In this document: piece by piece, positions 23,375 through 35,401 of the stretch
How positions within the stretch are numbered: position 1 is the first letter of the stretch
Layout of the letters: the number at the start of each line of letters is the position of its first letter
Source: Typhlomys cinereus
Lineage: Eukaryota; Chordata; Mammalia; Rodentia; Platacanthomyidae
Direction of reading: 5' to 3'
NCBI GenBank assembly: GCA_023101885.1
Contig: JALPQD010000206.1
Location: 721,107-785,106, forward strand
Length of the DNA stretch: 64,000 bases
Notes under the pieces: model-generated
The model's database searches: none
What the model was told of the DNA's origin: nothing
The model's input: the letters and a program-made list of their open reading frames with translations, nothing else
Made by a program: the position numbers and the translations under genes

Positions 23375-23490
23375 GAGCAAGGGCTTGGTTGGCTAAAGCC
23401 TGTTATCCAAGCACTTGGGAAGCTAAGGGAGGAGGATAGCCAGGAGTAGGAGCTAGGCTATACAGCAAGACAATGCACAGAAATAAATGG
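23375..23490 (+). repeat. B1-like SINE, diverged
   Basis: GCCTGTTATCCAAGCACTTG with a following GGAAGCTAAGGGAGGAGGAT matches the 7SL-derived B1 body (TTAATCCCAGCACTCGGGAGGCAGAGGCAGG type). It is truncated at both ends and old. Confidence 0.6.
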
Positions 23491-23789
23491 GTACCTGACA
23501 TAATTTGGGTGCTGAATATATAGTTAAGAACATGTTTGTGTTGTTTCCCTGATTTTCTTATTTTGTAGACTGGCTCTACTAATGTAGGTCTTGTGTTAGA
23601 TATAGTAATGGGTGGACTTGAGGCTCAACTCAAAAATTCTCCTAATGTCTGGAGGAGAAGAACACAGTTAAGATGTGGAATGTATTTAAGAGTTTGGAAT
23701 GACTGGGAGTTTGATCATACTTGGTAGCATGACAGAGGGAAAGTTCAGAAAGACAGTTTGAAGCTAAATTGTGAGGACTTCAGATGCCA

Positions 23790-24290
23790 TGCAAAAAAAA
23801 AAAAAAATCAATGCTCTTTTGAAGCTCAAGGAACACCATGGAAGAAGAGCCAGGGAGAGAGAAATAAAGTCAGGAGAAAGGCTGTTAAACGCTGCCTTCT
23901 GGACATGGCATAGTCAATGCAATGATGATTTCACAGCCAATGCAGCTGCACAAGGCTTGTTAACAATCAGCTATGGCTGGGGAGCTTCCCCTGCCCTTCC
24001 CTGAGGGGTTGTTGGCTGCTAACGTTTCTCAGGGAGGGCTAATCATTTTCTGGTTGTGTATCAATCTGTGAGCTCACCTGACTCCAGTAGATCATTCTAA
24101 ACACATGATCGTACACATAGCTTTGGTTAAACTGAGTGGGTCTCAAAACAACAAAAGAATGTGAATGTGAGAAGGAGGCACTGGTGTGGGGGGTGATGGA
24201 GGTGGAAGGGAGATTGAAAAGTGAGGGGATTATAGCTAAAAATGCACTCGTTTATGAATTGTCAAAGAATAAATTTAAGAAAAAGTTATT
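23790..24290 (+). mobile_element. old LINE-1 3' UTR fragment (Lx-like)
   Basis: The order matches the 3' UTR of older rodent LINE-1: CTGCCTTCTGGACATGGCAT, then CACAAGGCTTGTTAACAATC, a CCTTCCCTGAGGGG block, an AAACTGAGTGGGT block and a purine/G-rich stretch (24180-24230). No ORF2 is present. Confidence 0.6.
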
Positions 24291-24299
24291 GAAAAATAA

Positions 24300-24515
24300 T
24301 AACTGTCTAAGTTTGAGATGGTCTCCCTTCTCAAGGGAGACCTCCTTCCACCTTTCCCTGGACCCCTTGCTCCCTGCTCCCCTTTTTCCCTTCCTTTCAT
24401 CTCCTCCCTCCCTTTCTTTTGGTACCCCCCCAATCCTTGGAGCATCCTTTAGTGTGAATGTCAAACTTCCCTCTGCATCCTCCAGGCAATTCTTTAAATA
24501 CATTTTTCACATAAA
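24300..24515 (-). mobile_element. LINE-1 3' UTR polypurine fragment, antisense
   Basis: On the minus strand this reads GAGGGAAGTTTGACATTCAC, then AAAGGATGCTCCAAGGATTG and a G/A-rich tract. This parallels the sense 3' end of the LINE-1 at 54180-54317 (GAGGGAAGTTTGACACGCAA). It is a short terminal piece in opposite orientation to its neighbour. Confidence 0.65.
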
Positions 24516-26675
24516 ATTTATCATTTTTATCTCTGCAATGTCTGAGTCTGGTAGGAATTTACTTGAACTGTGACTGGAGTGGAGTGGAAGTATCTCTTTC
24601 ATACTTTATGTTCCAGCTTCCTCCTTTTCCTGTGATGGCTTCATTCCTCATTCATTAATCAAATATACAGTCTCCTAATATACTCAGAGATATTTGGAAT
24701 AGAGTGTATACTATGATGAACAAAAGATCTGAAAACCTTCAGGACCTGCATTGAATATACCATAGGGGTTAAATAATCTGGAATAATTCAGTAGTTGTAT
24801 TTGAACATCCTTTTATCCCATTACAGATTAAATGAGGCATGATGTGAAACAGATGGTTCATAAAAGAGTCTCATTACATTTTATTTCTCCTTCCTTGTAC
24901 TCTGGCCTTTTAGGATCTTTCTACTGGTAGGCTGTGCCTTCTCTGACCATGTCAAATCAAGGCTGTTTCCCAGAATTCATTTTTGTTATCCATCTTCTGA
25001 TCACTTTCTGCTAATCTCTATCATCTTTGCATGTTTTCAAAAAGCATCCAGAATCTATAAACAAATGTCTTATTTTCCAGAACCCTGGAAAAAAATGACG
25101 AAGATGAGAGAAGAGATCAGAAACAATTCAATCAAAACTCCATATTTGTTGATTGTGTAACTTCAGTTTCAACCAGTTGTGGATTCAAAGTAGGCAAAAG
25201 CTTGCATCTGTATTGAATATGCACAGACATTTTCCTCATCATTTTGTTGAATAAATGCAATATAAAAGACATTTATATAAGGATTACATTGTAGTAAGTA
25301 CCAAAACCAATCTCTAAAACCAATCTAGAGATAGGCTAAAACTCATGAGAAGATATAGGGGGGGGGAAGCAATGTGCCCGTATTATGCCATTTCACATGC
25401 TGGCCTTGAGTATTCCCTGATTTGGGTATCTGCATTTAGAAGTTGAGTAGGTCCTGGAATTAGTCCTGTGTAGATACTAAATGATGACTATATTTAAATA
25501 ATGCATAATACATACCATTGTGTGTGATATAACTTATATTTGATATCTTTTAAATGCACTTTTAAGTAATCAAAGCTGATAGAAAGTATAACATATAATT
25601 CTTTCATTGCCTTATTTAGATATAGACCCTGGAGTCTTGTGAAATGTTCTTATTTTCAAGAACGAGAGCATACATCCTCATTTGAGGAGGAGAGTTGAGA
25701 AACAAGGTGGTCTTATGTCATTAGTGCATAATATATGTTGTCAGGATTGGTAGCTGTCATGTGTAAATTAACTTGGAAAATTATTTTATTGATGAGAATA
25801 GTATTAATATGTGTCCTGCATTCACTTTGGTATTGATTAGCTCTCTAATATATTTAACTCTGTGTAAATGACTATTAGGGACTGAAGATTAGTGGTAGAA
25901 TGATAGGTCCTCTACTTCCAAGTGTTACAGATGGTTAGAGTCTGGGCCAGAAATTTCTAGGTTCTCCTCTTCTTGAGAAACAAATAAAAGCCCACACAAA
26001 TTGTAAAGTATCCAGGAAACTTTATTCAAATCAAAGTGATAAAAACAGTTGGGAAAGGCATACATCATCATGATTGACAGTGGGCCACATGGGTGAAGAT
26101 ATGCAAGAAGCTTGATTATTGTTTGAAGCTCACTGCTCATGACCTTTTCCATGATGTACATGATTTAAATCATATAAACATTAAATTGTGCATTGGCATA
26201 ACATAGAAAATCGGGGATTTCCCCCTATCTATTTATGCAGAAGACAGAATTTGCTTTATTGCACCTATACTCAAAACTAGTCTGTTCCTAGATTTATGTT
26301 CCAGGGTACATTAACTTGAAATGGGCATTATAAGGGTAATAGCTTACTTCCATTATTTAAAGCATATATATGCTCTTGGTGCAGATGGGGTCCTGGGTTG
26401 CTAACAGGGTGCTAGGAGCTTCAGACTGCCAAGTGCCAAGTGCATTGTCAGAAGAAGGGAGTGTGCATAACCTAAACCAAATGTACTTTTCTCTCTCAAG
26501 TGTACCAGCTGCAGGTGGCTCTGTAAAATTGGCAAGAAAATTTAGGCCTATATAAATGAAAGTCAATATTTAAACTTTTGTCAGTATTTCTTATATTTAT
26601 TTGAAGTAAGTTTATATTTTACAAGTTAAATTCAAAGAGTGTTCTATTGTTGGAGAACAATAAGAATTGGAAGAA

Positions 26676-26678
<3 letters not shown>
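24516..26678. other. unassigned non-coding stretch
   Basis: No gene was recognised. The open frames at 25925-26161 (minus) and 26357-26566 (both strands) have no domain. A weak ID-like head may exist near 25877-25905, but it is too diverged to call. Confidence 0.45.

Positions 26679-26717
<39 letters not shown>
26679..26717 (+). repeat. TG dinucleotide microsatellite
   Basis: About 19 uninterrupted TG units, not obviously within a SINE. Confidence 0.95.
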
Positions 26718-26720
<3 letters not shown>

Positions 26721-26925
26721 AGATTTCACATAGATAAGCTATCATATTTCATACCAAAGAGGCTGTCATCTGTTTCTGCCTCTGAAAGCCTTTCTTCTTC
26801 TTGGTGAATTTGCAGCTTGGGCCATCACGTTTCTAAGTTAGAAGTGTCATTTAAGTTCATTTATCTGAGTTGTGCATCAAAATGCAGGGAACAAGTGACT
26901 TCAACTTAAAAACTTAATTGTTATA

Positions 26926-27180
26926 GAGTTGGAGAGATGGCCCAGGGGTTAAGACTCTATCTTGTAAGCAGAAGGACCTGAGTTTGGATCCCAGATTCCA
27001 CACAAAAACATTGGGCATAAATGGCATAAGTCTGCACTTCTGACCTTGGAAGGTGGAGCTTGGGAAATCCCAGAGAAAAGGAAATAAGAAGGATGTAGAG
27101 TAATCTAGGATTATTTCTGGAACACACACACGCACATGCACACGCGCACGCGCACACACACACACACACACACACGCAGA
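26926..27180 (+). repeat. B2-like SINE, standard subfamily
   Basis: The head is GAGTTGGAGAGATGGCCCAG with GACCTGAGTTTGGATCC as box-B region. The body reads CTTGGGAAATCCCAGAG, and the tail is a mixed CA/CG dinucleotide tract (27125-27177). An old LINE-1 3' UTR follows at once. No clear target duplication. Confidence 0.8.
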
Positions 27181-27185
27181 AGGTG

Positions 27186-27790
27186 TTTATTGCTGAAAAG
27201 CACAACTTGCCAAAATGCAGAAAATAAGTGACAGGACATATTTGCCTCACCCACCTTCTATCCCAAAGGCTCAGGGAACATCTCAAAAGAGGGATGTGGC
27301 AAGATTCTAAGAGTCTGAAGTGGGATAGTGGTAAGCTATACATTATCTTCTGGATGTGACAGGTTTGTGATATACAAGATTCCGTCTCAGATATGCATAC
27401 TTATACAAGAACTGAATGGAAACTGTCCTATTAACATCCCACCATGAAAACAAAAAGATCTCAAGAAGCTCCACACCTCTCTGAAGGACTGACGAGGACT
27501 AATACTGATGGGGAAGAAAAAGAGGATGCTTAGAGTTAAGTGGATATACCCACTGATCTATGATACTTGCTGGAACATGAAGCTTGTCAGATATATGCTA
27601 TCAAAGACAAACTAGATGAAACTCAGTGGACTTCATAAGTGAAAAGATTTGAAAATAGGAGGGAATCTGACAGGGGAGATAAAGGTTGCAAGGGGGAAAA
27701 GAGAAGGGATTGAATTTGTGATTAAGGGGTCAATATATTATAAATTCATCATATTCATGTATGGAACATTAAAATGAAAAAGAATGAAAA
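27186..27790 (+). mobile_element. old LINE-1 3' UTR fragment
   Basis: GGCTCAGGGAACATCTCAAA with a following GGCAAGATTCTAAGAG matches the CTCAGGGAAATTTGCGGAAG...GGTAAGATTGTAAGA block of the younger LINE-1 3' UTRs here. AGATGAAACTCAGTGGACTT and an A-rich end follow. It is diverged from the young copies, so it is a much older insertion. Confidence 0.65.
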
Positions 27791-30108
27791 GAAAAAATGT
27801 AAAAAACATAATTGCTAATCACTAGCAGGTGATCTCTCTGCCTTAAAGCCACAGAATATCACTTAAAAATAGCTTTGCATCTTCCTGGTATCTACCTCAG
27901 CTGCAACATATAACCCTACATAAATAAATTAATTGGTCCAGTGAGTGAGTGAGGACTTGGTGATCTCAAACAATGGTTTTCGTTATGGTGTGGGATTTGT
28001 CTACCAATCATTTGTCACCAGACTGTGCTCTTTCTTAATTAAATGACCATCAGCACAAAAGAGTGTCTATAGTGCTATTGATTCTGGAAAGAACTCTCAT
28101 CAAATTTAAGCTTCACTGAACTATGCAGGCTTAGAAATAGAGTAGTAAAAGGCAGATAGGCCAAGGCACACTACTACTGGTACTATTTATGAGTAGAATT
28201 TGATTGAACACAGAACACAGCCATGCTACTCTTAGATCGAGACTTGGCGTGAGCATCAGTTGTCTGGATTTTTAGGGAAGCTGTTCAGGGAAGGTATGAA
28301 TCAAATCCAGTTTTGTTCTTTGTAATTTCTCTAAAATGTTTGCTATTCTTTAGAACTTCTGCCAAGAAAGTAAGGATTTTGTGTTCATGACAAAGTCTTA
28401 TATTAGGTAACCCAGTGTCCTTAAGGCGATTGCTGCCAAATGATTTTACTTGCAAGCATTCCTGTGTGATCCTCTCATCATCGGATTCTTCAACATAAGG
28501 ACAAGAGTTGCATGGGATCCATTTTCTATGTATTTCTTGCAATGCTAGTATAATTCTTTTAAGAAAAACAATTCCAGATATTTGCCCTTTCAAAAGAACA
28601 CTATGCTAAATACCTTTACACTAGAAACTTGTCCTCAAGGTTTGTCTAAGAGAAGAAAAATTTGTATTATGGATAGTACATAATAAATGATTTGTTATAG
28701 GACTTGGGATATTGGAAAATTCATGTTATCCTTGAAAGCACAGTTTTTTTGATACTTGTCTATTTTAATGATGGGCAATTATGAAATTATGACATTTCAT
28801 TCCTTTAATGGATATTTGAAACTAGTTAGCACTTTTGAAAAATTTGCATTTATATAGCAATACTTAGGATAATATAGTTAAGTAAAAGAAAAATGGAGAC
28901 AGTATCCAGCAATGTTTACAAAACCAAACCAGAAACCAAATCAACTTCCTCCGAATGTAGTCTGGAAAGAAAATAGTCAGAAAGTTAACTATAGAATATT
29001 TTCTGAAGTTTCCAAATTCCTACTGTTAGAATGGATGCATTCTAACAAAACAAAAGCATAATTCCAAAAAAGAGGGGAAAAAATAAAGCATATATTAGAA
29101 TGTTAACTCAGTGCAAAAAAATCAAACCTCGTTTTTAGTAACTGTGTCTTTACAATAGAGGTAACACATTAGGAAATTTCCACATCCTGGTTTATGACAG
29201 AGGAATGCTATTGGGGAACATTTTAACATTTTAATATTTTGATATATAATTTTTCATATTTTAAAATAATATTTAACATTTTTATATATAATTTTTACAT
29301 TTGCATATATAATTAGAGTTTGCAAAAGTACAAAACTTTGGGTAGCAAATACTTTCAGCTCATTTTTCACACATTTGATTTGCCCATCTCCCCCAACTTT
29401 TTTGTGTATAAATTTGCATGTTTCAAATGTAATGTAAAACATTCTGCATTAATTTTAATGGTAGAGTGTCGCACATGTAGCCCTTGGTGAATATAGAAGT
29501 AATGGAATGAATGGATAAGTAAGTAGGACTCATATATCACATCAAGTTTTTATTTGGTTTTTCTTCTTTAATGTCTTAATATTTTTCTGTCTTCACTGGG
29601 TTAAGTCAGCTTGAGTCACAAAATTCACAATTGGAGCATATGTAATGTAGCTATTTCTAAAAAAACTCAACAATTTGGTCTTTAGTATGTCATTAAGACA
29701 GTGATTGTAATTAACCAATAAAAATTACAGCAGGCCATGTATATGGTCAGCTTATAGAATAGTATTTTAGAACTCTGATATGTTTGTATTATAAAAATAT
29801 CTGTGTGATGTGAATAAAACATGCTTGATGATGATGAAATTCCCAGCCAGTGCTGGATTATTTTGGAGCTATACACATGTTCTCACATTTTTATATCAAG
29901 AAGATATGTTTCATAATCCACCCACTGTGATTTACTAAGAAACGAAGTCTTGAGCCCTGGTCCAACCAGTGTTCCTTCTTTGTTTTACTTTTTTCGCTCT
30001 GTGCCTGGGAATGCTCATTGCATATGCACAAAAATGGACCCGCTGGTCACAGACTTGTACTATATTAATAAAGAAAAAGTACATCTTCACTTAGGAAAAG
30101 GCAGTAAT
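27791..30108. other. unassigned non-coding stretch
   Basis: No confirmed gene. A minus-strand open frame at 28285-28593 (102 codons) is not low-complexity, but I cannot relate it to a family. Around 29220-29320 is an AT-rich segment with an imperfect repeated TATATAATTTTT motif. The left part of the KLHL5 pseudogene 3' UTR may reach into about 29900-30108. Confidence 0.4.
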
Positions 30109-31660
30109 CTACAATCTCGGAGTCTCAACACTAGCTTCCGTTCTTCCTTGGCACAGTAGAGCAACCTGGGTCCATTCATCTGTCTGGGGATCATAAGCCT
30201 ACTCTGTATTATGGTACATCTATCCATCATACCCCCTTCCCAACAACATGTTGTAACTTGTCCCAGAATAAACCACACTCCTACTGCATCTTTGCTGATG
30301 TTTACTAATGCCACCACGGCTGCACATCTGTCCTGGGATTATAATCTCTGAAAGTCAACTTGGGTATGGGAATGTCATATTCTCTAATAGTGTTCAGCAG
30401 TTATTCCTGGTCGTCATTCCTAGCCACCTCTCCTTTTGGACATCTGGGGACTCAGAGTCCATTTGTTAGTATATAGATGAAAACATTTCACTGAGACAAG
30501 AATTTCCTTCATGACCACTAACTGCATAAGGCTTTCCACTTAGTATGGTGACACCTACTATACTCCTGAGGCTGTACATTGCAGCAACAAACTGCCATTG
30601 GCAAGTCTGAGGGTCCCATCTTTCCACCCTATTGAGGTAGTTTCAGCCATAGTGTTCTCCAAATGCTTATATGGGGCCTTCTAGCATAGTCACACCAAGG
30701 CCATATGTGGACATAGGTGGCATCACACTCCAAATTTTTGTTTTGGGGTTGTAGCTTTCTACAGTATTCAAAGTCGTCAGTCCATCTCTCCTACAGTTTG
30801 TCATACAATATCTCAACACTAATCTTCAGTCTACTTCATTTATATTTGCCATAAGTGTCCATATATTTGTATGGAGACAATTCTCATTGCTCCTTTTGTT
30901 GATTCCATTCTTCCAACTGTAAATGAAGTACCAACACTTGACTTCCTGTGTTTTTTCTGAAGAATCTATAGCATGGGTCTTCTTTCTGATAGAAAATGAT
31001 ACTTCCTTGCTTCCATAATGAATTTCTGATAGTCTATGTGATTATGAAAAAGTGGAATATTTTCAATGTTTGCCAGGAACATTTATATCAGCAGCCTGAT
31101 ATAAATTAAAAGCTTACTGAGCTTTTTCCATCTTTGTTTCAGATCATAATAGACCGGCATAAGGAGTGTGTTCAGGATGGTCTCCTTGTTGGGAATGTTC
31201 ATGTGGTTACTGACCAAGAACTTTGCAATTTTGCTTGCTGAAGCCATATGGACTCCTGGTTTCTGATTACTTCCACGAAGTGTTCTATAGTATAACTATG
31301 GGCCACTTTATGCAAAACTGTACAGCCTTAGGCATCAGCAAAGGAACAAATTTTTAGGCAATTGGATGGGTGAAGCTACTTTACTAAAAAATTTCTATCA
31401 GCTTCCACAACCTGTGAAAGCTGAATAAGGCAGGATATGGGTAGCAGGCACTCAATGTTATTTTCCTTCTATTCCAGTCAGCCTGTATCTGTATACTAAT
31501 TCAAATACCAGTCTATCCTTAATTCCAAAATACTTCCTATTGGCTATCAGCTGCAACAGTAGATGATACTTGAAGGTCAGACCACCTCTAACTGACTTCC
31601 AAAATTTGTTTCACATCAAACTGTTTATGAGAAATAGACATCCTCAGACAAACCAAGCAA
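30109..31660 (-). pseudogene. KLHL5: KLHL5 processed pseudogene
   Basis: Reading the minus strand leftwards gives, in parent order and without introns, pieces of a KLHL5-like BTB-BACK-Kelch protein. First is HKQ of the BTB start near 31600. BACK follows: LHPSNCL, FADA, LHKVAHSYTIEHFVEVIRNQ near 31290, and MNIPNKETILNTLL near 31190. The Kelch blades come next: [61 protein letters not shown] and SKDAVGV. A stop at 30109-30111 sits where the parent protein ends. Many frameshifts and stops (for example in blade 4) break it. LHKVAH and IEHF favour KLHL5 over KLHL1 and KLHL4. KLHL proteins are Cullin-3 adaptors; this copy is not functional. The 5' end is unclear beyond about 31660. Confidence 0.85.
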
Positions 31661-32201
31661 TCATCTAGGCAACAGGCAAAATGCACTGCAGATAGATTTG
31701 TGCATCCAACCAAGACAAGGGAAGTGTATGTCCAGAGATCTGAATTACAGTAAATGCTATTCCAATAGCGAGAAGTGATTGTAATTGTTATGTTGTGTGG
31801 TTGACTTACTGAAGCCTGAACTCATCATTGGCCTTCTTTGAAGACATTTTTCAACACTAATTATCATGCCAGCTCTGCAAGTGGTGGTGGGGGTGGTGCA
31901 CATGTGGCTTGCATCCTCAGTCCTAAATCTGCAGCCTTGCCCCCCCTCCCCCCCCGAGCCAGGCTATGACTCACTCAGGTTGTGCTGCTACCAGTCTTGG
32001 GCAGCATTTTTTGAGAATCATGTAGTTTTATAAACTTGTCATTTATATCTCAGATTTAATGAAGTGGTTTGAAAAATAATGATTAAATTAATCTCATGAG
32101 AGTCACTTGCTTATATGCCTGGGAAGCTTTTTACAAGTAGCACTTGATGCAAGAAAGAGAATCGACAAAAATCCTATATTTTATTTTTAATTATTTTGTT
32201 T

Positions 32202-32204
<3 letters not shown>
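31661..32204. other. unassigned stretch, possible 5' end of the KLHL5 copy
   Basis: The right-hand continuation of the KLHL5 pseudogene could extend into this area, but I cannot align it. A GT/G-rich and a C-rich run occur at about 31880-31960. Confidence 0.35.
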
Positions 32205-32245
<41 letters not shown>

Positions 32246-32280
32246 GAGACAGAGACAGAGACAGAGACAGAGAGAGGCAC
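32205..32280 (+). repeat. GA/CAGA microsatellite
   Basis: Pure AG repeats pass into ACAGAG hexamer-like units. Confidence 0.95.
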
Positions 32281-32349
32281 AGAGTCGCACATGCACCATG
32301 TGGATTTTTGGGAATTGAAACTCAGGTCACTGAGTTGCACCAGGTTTTA

Positions 32350-32660
32350 TTTTTAAAGAAAAACACTTCTAAAAAGTACCTTTTTGACACTTTCACACAT
32401 AATGCAATGAATTTGTGCATTGTCACCATTACTACCTAATCTTATATCTCCCTACTCCTGCCCTATGTTACAGTTTTTCCTTTCCAGCTGGTCTTCCTCC
32501 TACTTTCATCTTTCAGTTGTGTGGCCCACTGGGTTTCATCTGGCAAGTGAAACCCATGTCTGTAATACTTACTAAAGAATGGATGACTTACCAGTGGATA
32601 AATCGTAGAATAAATAAGTTCCCTTTTTTCTTTTTAGCATTGAACTTAAGTAGTCTTTCA
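32350..32660 (-). mobile_element. old LINE-1 3' UTR fragment, antisense
   Basis: The segment TTGTGTGGCCCACTGGGTTTCATCTGG is the reverse of the AGATGAAACCCAGTGG block seen in old LINE-1 3' UTRs (compare 27610 in sense). A similar antisense copy lies at 46790-47330. Confidence 0.5.
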
Positions 32661-32718
32661 GGGAAGGATAATATTTCTTTCTTTCCTTCTTTTTTTGATG
32701 TGTTTAGGTGTGAGTGAA

Positions 32719-32982
32719 TGTGTGTGTGTGTGTGTCTGTGTGTGTGTGTGTGTGTACGTATATGTGGGTATGTGTAGAAGAGGTCACTGCATGTGCCTGT
32801 CGAGAACCAAGGTTGAATTTAGGAATTATCTTGGTTTTTCAGCTTCCTTCTTGCTTTGCTCTGAAGTCCTTCCAGAAGCAGAAATGCAGGCTTCTGCCAT
32901 TTCTGCCCAGTGGTTTTAAGAGGAATCTGGTCCTTTTGCTTGTGAGGCAAAGGTTTAGCCCCTGAGTCATCTCTCCAGTTCC
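32719..32982 (-). repeat. B2-like SINE, antisense
   Basis: A TG tract (CA tail in sense) at 32719-32756 is followed by the inverse body and ends with the inverse head CCTGAGTCATCTCTCCAGTT at 32961-32980. Standard subfamily, moderately diverged. Confidence 0.8.
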
Positions 32983-33510
32983 AGTATAGTATTTCTGGAG
33001 AACTTTCATCATCCATAGTGAAATATGGACAGGCCATCAATTGTAAAGATCTTGTGGAAGTAGACAACATTTCAGTGAGTTCTTGACTACAGCAGCCTTA
33101 TCCTAACCAGAGGACACTGTCTGGCAATGCTACATTCTTAGGAATAAAGCTTAGACATGTAGTGGCAGGACGTGGATGGTGGCCAGGGGTCAGCTCCTTG
33201 CAATCAGGAATAGCAGTGAGCTTCAGGGACAATGTGGGACATCAGAGTGATCTTGCTGCTTCTTCAGTGCTGTGATTTTTCTCCAGACCTGCAAACTTTT
33301 AGTGACCTTTGTTTTGCCAGGGTTAGTGCTCTGTGGTCGTCTCATTGTCTTCATCACTCTGATGAAGCAGTTCAAAGAATGAGTAGCACCGTCTGCAGAA
33401 GGTTTGACTGCATGATGGAGGTATCGGGAGCAGCCTACATATGTCTATGCATGCCTCCTGATAGTGTAAACTAGTAAGATTTTATGTTTTTATTCTATTT
33501 AAACTCTATG

Positions 33511-33512
<2 letters not shown>
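32983..33512. other. unassigned non-coding stretch
   Basis: No gene seen. The 80-codon open frame at 33232-33474 lacks recognised features. Confidence 0.45.

Positions 33513-33552
<40 letters not shown>
33513..33552 (+). repeat. CA dinucleotide microsatellite
   Basis: About 20 CA units, apparently outside any SINE. Confidence 0.95.
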
Positions 33553-33554
<2 letters not shown>

Positions 33555-33836
33555 ATATACCAGAATATGTAATTCTGTCTAGATGAATTCTTTGCGTAGT
33601 CCCATAGTATGAAGTGAGAGGAGTTACAAATTTATTTTTCAAAATAACTCTATTGAATAGCTGACTTGCTAGAAAGCTTCTAGTTTTCACTGAGTATTTT
33701 AAAATTTTCTTCACTTAAATGAAGTTTTAAAATGACATCCACATTTACAATAGCACATAAACTCCAACTTCCAGATCCCAATATGATCTTTTTTACATTA
33801 TCAGACATTAAAACTCATTTTTCTTGGGGCTGGAGA

Positions 33837-34124
33837 GGTGGCTCAGGGGTTAAGCCTCTGCCTTGCAGGCAGAAGGTCCTGAGTTCGGATCCTAGATCCC
33901 ACGTATAGACGCCGGTGGAAGCAGCAGGGGCGGCCTGCATTTCTGGTCCTGGTAGGGCGGAGCCTGTGAATCCTGGGGCAGAGTAAACAAGGAGGAGGTG
34001 GAGGCATCCATGGTGGTTCCCGAATTCGTCCGTGGTTCTACACACACACACATACATACATACACATACATACACACGCGCACACACGCACAATTGAATA
34101 AATAATAAATAATAAAAAAATTTA
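33837..34124 (+). repeat. young B2-like SINE, CpG-rich subfamily
   Basis: This is a complete element with head, CpG-containing body, CA/TACA tract (34041-34091) and an ATTGAATAAATAATAAAT-type A-rich tail. Identical 17-bp flanks, AAAACTCATTTTTCTTG, lie at 33820-33836 and 34125-34141. The body matches that of the copies at 1268 and 63371 and includes a GAATTCGTCCGTGGTTCTA segment. The exact duplication implies recent insertion. Confidence 0.95.
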
Positions 34125-34141
34125 AAAACTCATTTTTCTTG

Positions 34142-35401
34142 TGTTACAGTTTTAACAAGTATGAGATAAGTGACTTAGTATATATGAAACTCTTATAATA
34201 ATACCTGGAATTTTTGTGGTATTATTATTGCTAACAAACAACAATAAATATAGCTCAATGAGTTTGGTCTATTTACCAATAATACAGGATAGGATAAACA
34301 AAGACCTGAACAGTGTCATTAGAGTATATTTGGAGGAAAGATCTTATAATAGCAAGGAAGGGGTAAGTCTTTTGATTGGTTGCTTATGATGCAGTTAATG
34401 GGTCTAATATAATTAAACCTTTAGGGCATTATTGTTGAAGTTTTGAAAACATTTGCACATCTTTCCTCTAAAGCAAATTAAAATCATGACTTAGGAAATG
34501 AAAGAAGCTCTGAGAGCAACAAATACTTAAGCTATTCTCTTGCATGGAAAGAAAATTCTTTGGAGACCTTCTTTTACCTTACAATGGAGCTGTGTTTCCA
34601 ACTGGCTTCAAGGGCACATGAGATGTACACTGCTGTCAAACTGAACTGGCCGGTATTTAAAAGTTCTCCTTTTGCCTTTGGAGTAGTAACACCAAATATT
34701 TTTCCATTTAAAAACACTTTTGGCTCTCATGTAGAGAAAGGTTTGGATTTAGAAGCATCTTTTCTAAATTATCTTTGTCGTGAATGTTTTCCAGATAAAT
34801 TGTGTTATAATTTTAAGACTTCTCAATAATAAGTGCTTTTTTGTGAGAAATTCATCAGACACACGGACAATTTTGCAGACGAGACTGACAATAGAAGACC
34901 AATGAAAAATAATCTATGTGTTGCACTGAAAGGTAAGTTGTCCTTCCTTTAGAGGTAAGTGCTGGAAACGCTAATAACAGAAATCAAAGGGAGAGTCAGT
35001 CATTATGAATTGAGTTGAAATAAGTCTTGTGCTGTGGGTATGTGGCATTTCTCATGAGACACACAGTGTATGCAGAACAGAATAAATTCAGCCAAGATAA
35101 TTTCTTGAATATAGTTAGAAAATTGTGAAAAAAAATGTAGCCAAAATAAGAAACTGTAAATCTTAACTAATCTGAACAACTGTACTAGATGGATATTTAG
35201 GTACATCATTTCTATCTGAGAGTAGAGATTCATTTTGTCAAAATATAATTTCCTGGTCCTTGCTTCATCACAAGTGTCTGTACATCAGTGACATTCATTT
35301 CTTTTGGGTCTTGCTAGGCTATGGCACAACAGCTATCAAAAAGGTTCTCAAAATCAGAATATAAAGCAAGATGTTGCTTCTGTAGCAATTTGCCTCATGG
35401 T
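34142..35401. other. upstream region of the first OR gene
   Basis: No coding gene was recognised. It probably contains the promoter and 5' non-coding exon of the OR at 36432. A TAATTA homeodomain-type core (34410-34415) and two splice-donor-like sites (34933 and 34955) are visible. The 89-codon frame at 34560-34829 has no known domain. Confidence 0.35.
34933..34960 (+). promoter_or_regulatory. paired candidate splice donors for OR 5' exon
   Basis: Two strong donor consensus sites, AAAG/GTAAGT at 34933 and AGAG/GTAAGT at 34955, lie 22 bp apart and 1.5 kb before the OR acceptor at 36413. OR genes usually have one or more 5' non-coding exons, so one of these could end such an exon. This is inference from consensus alone. 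Confidence 0.3.

Noticed and set aside
28285..28593. A 102-codon minus-strand frame as a gene
   Set aside because: The composition is protein-like but I recognise no family, and there is no splice, poly-A or conservation evidence. Left as unassigned.
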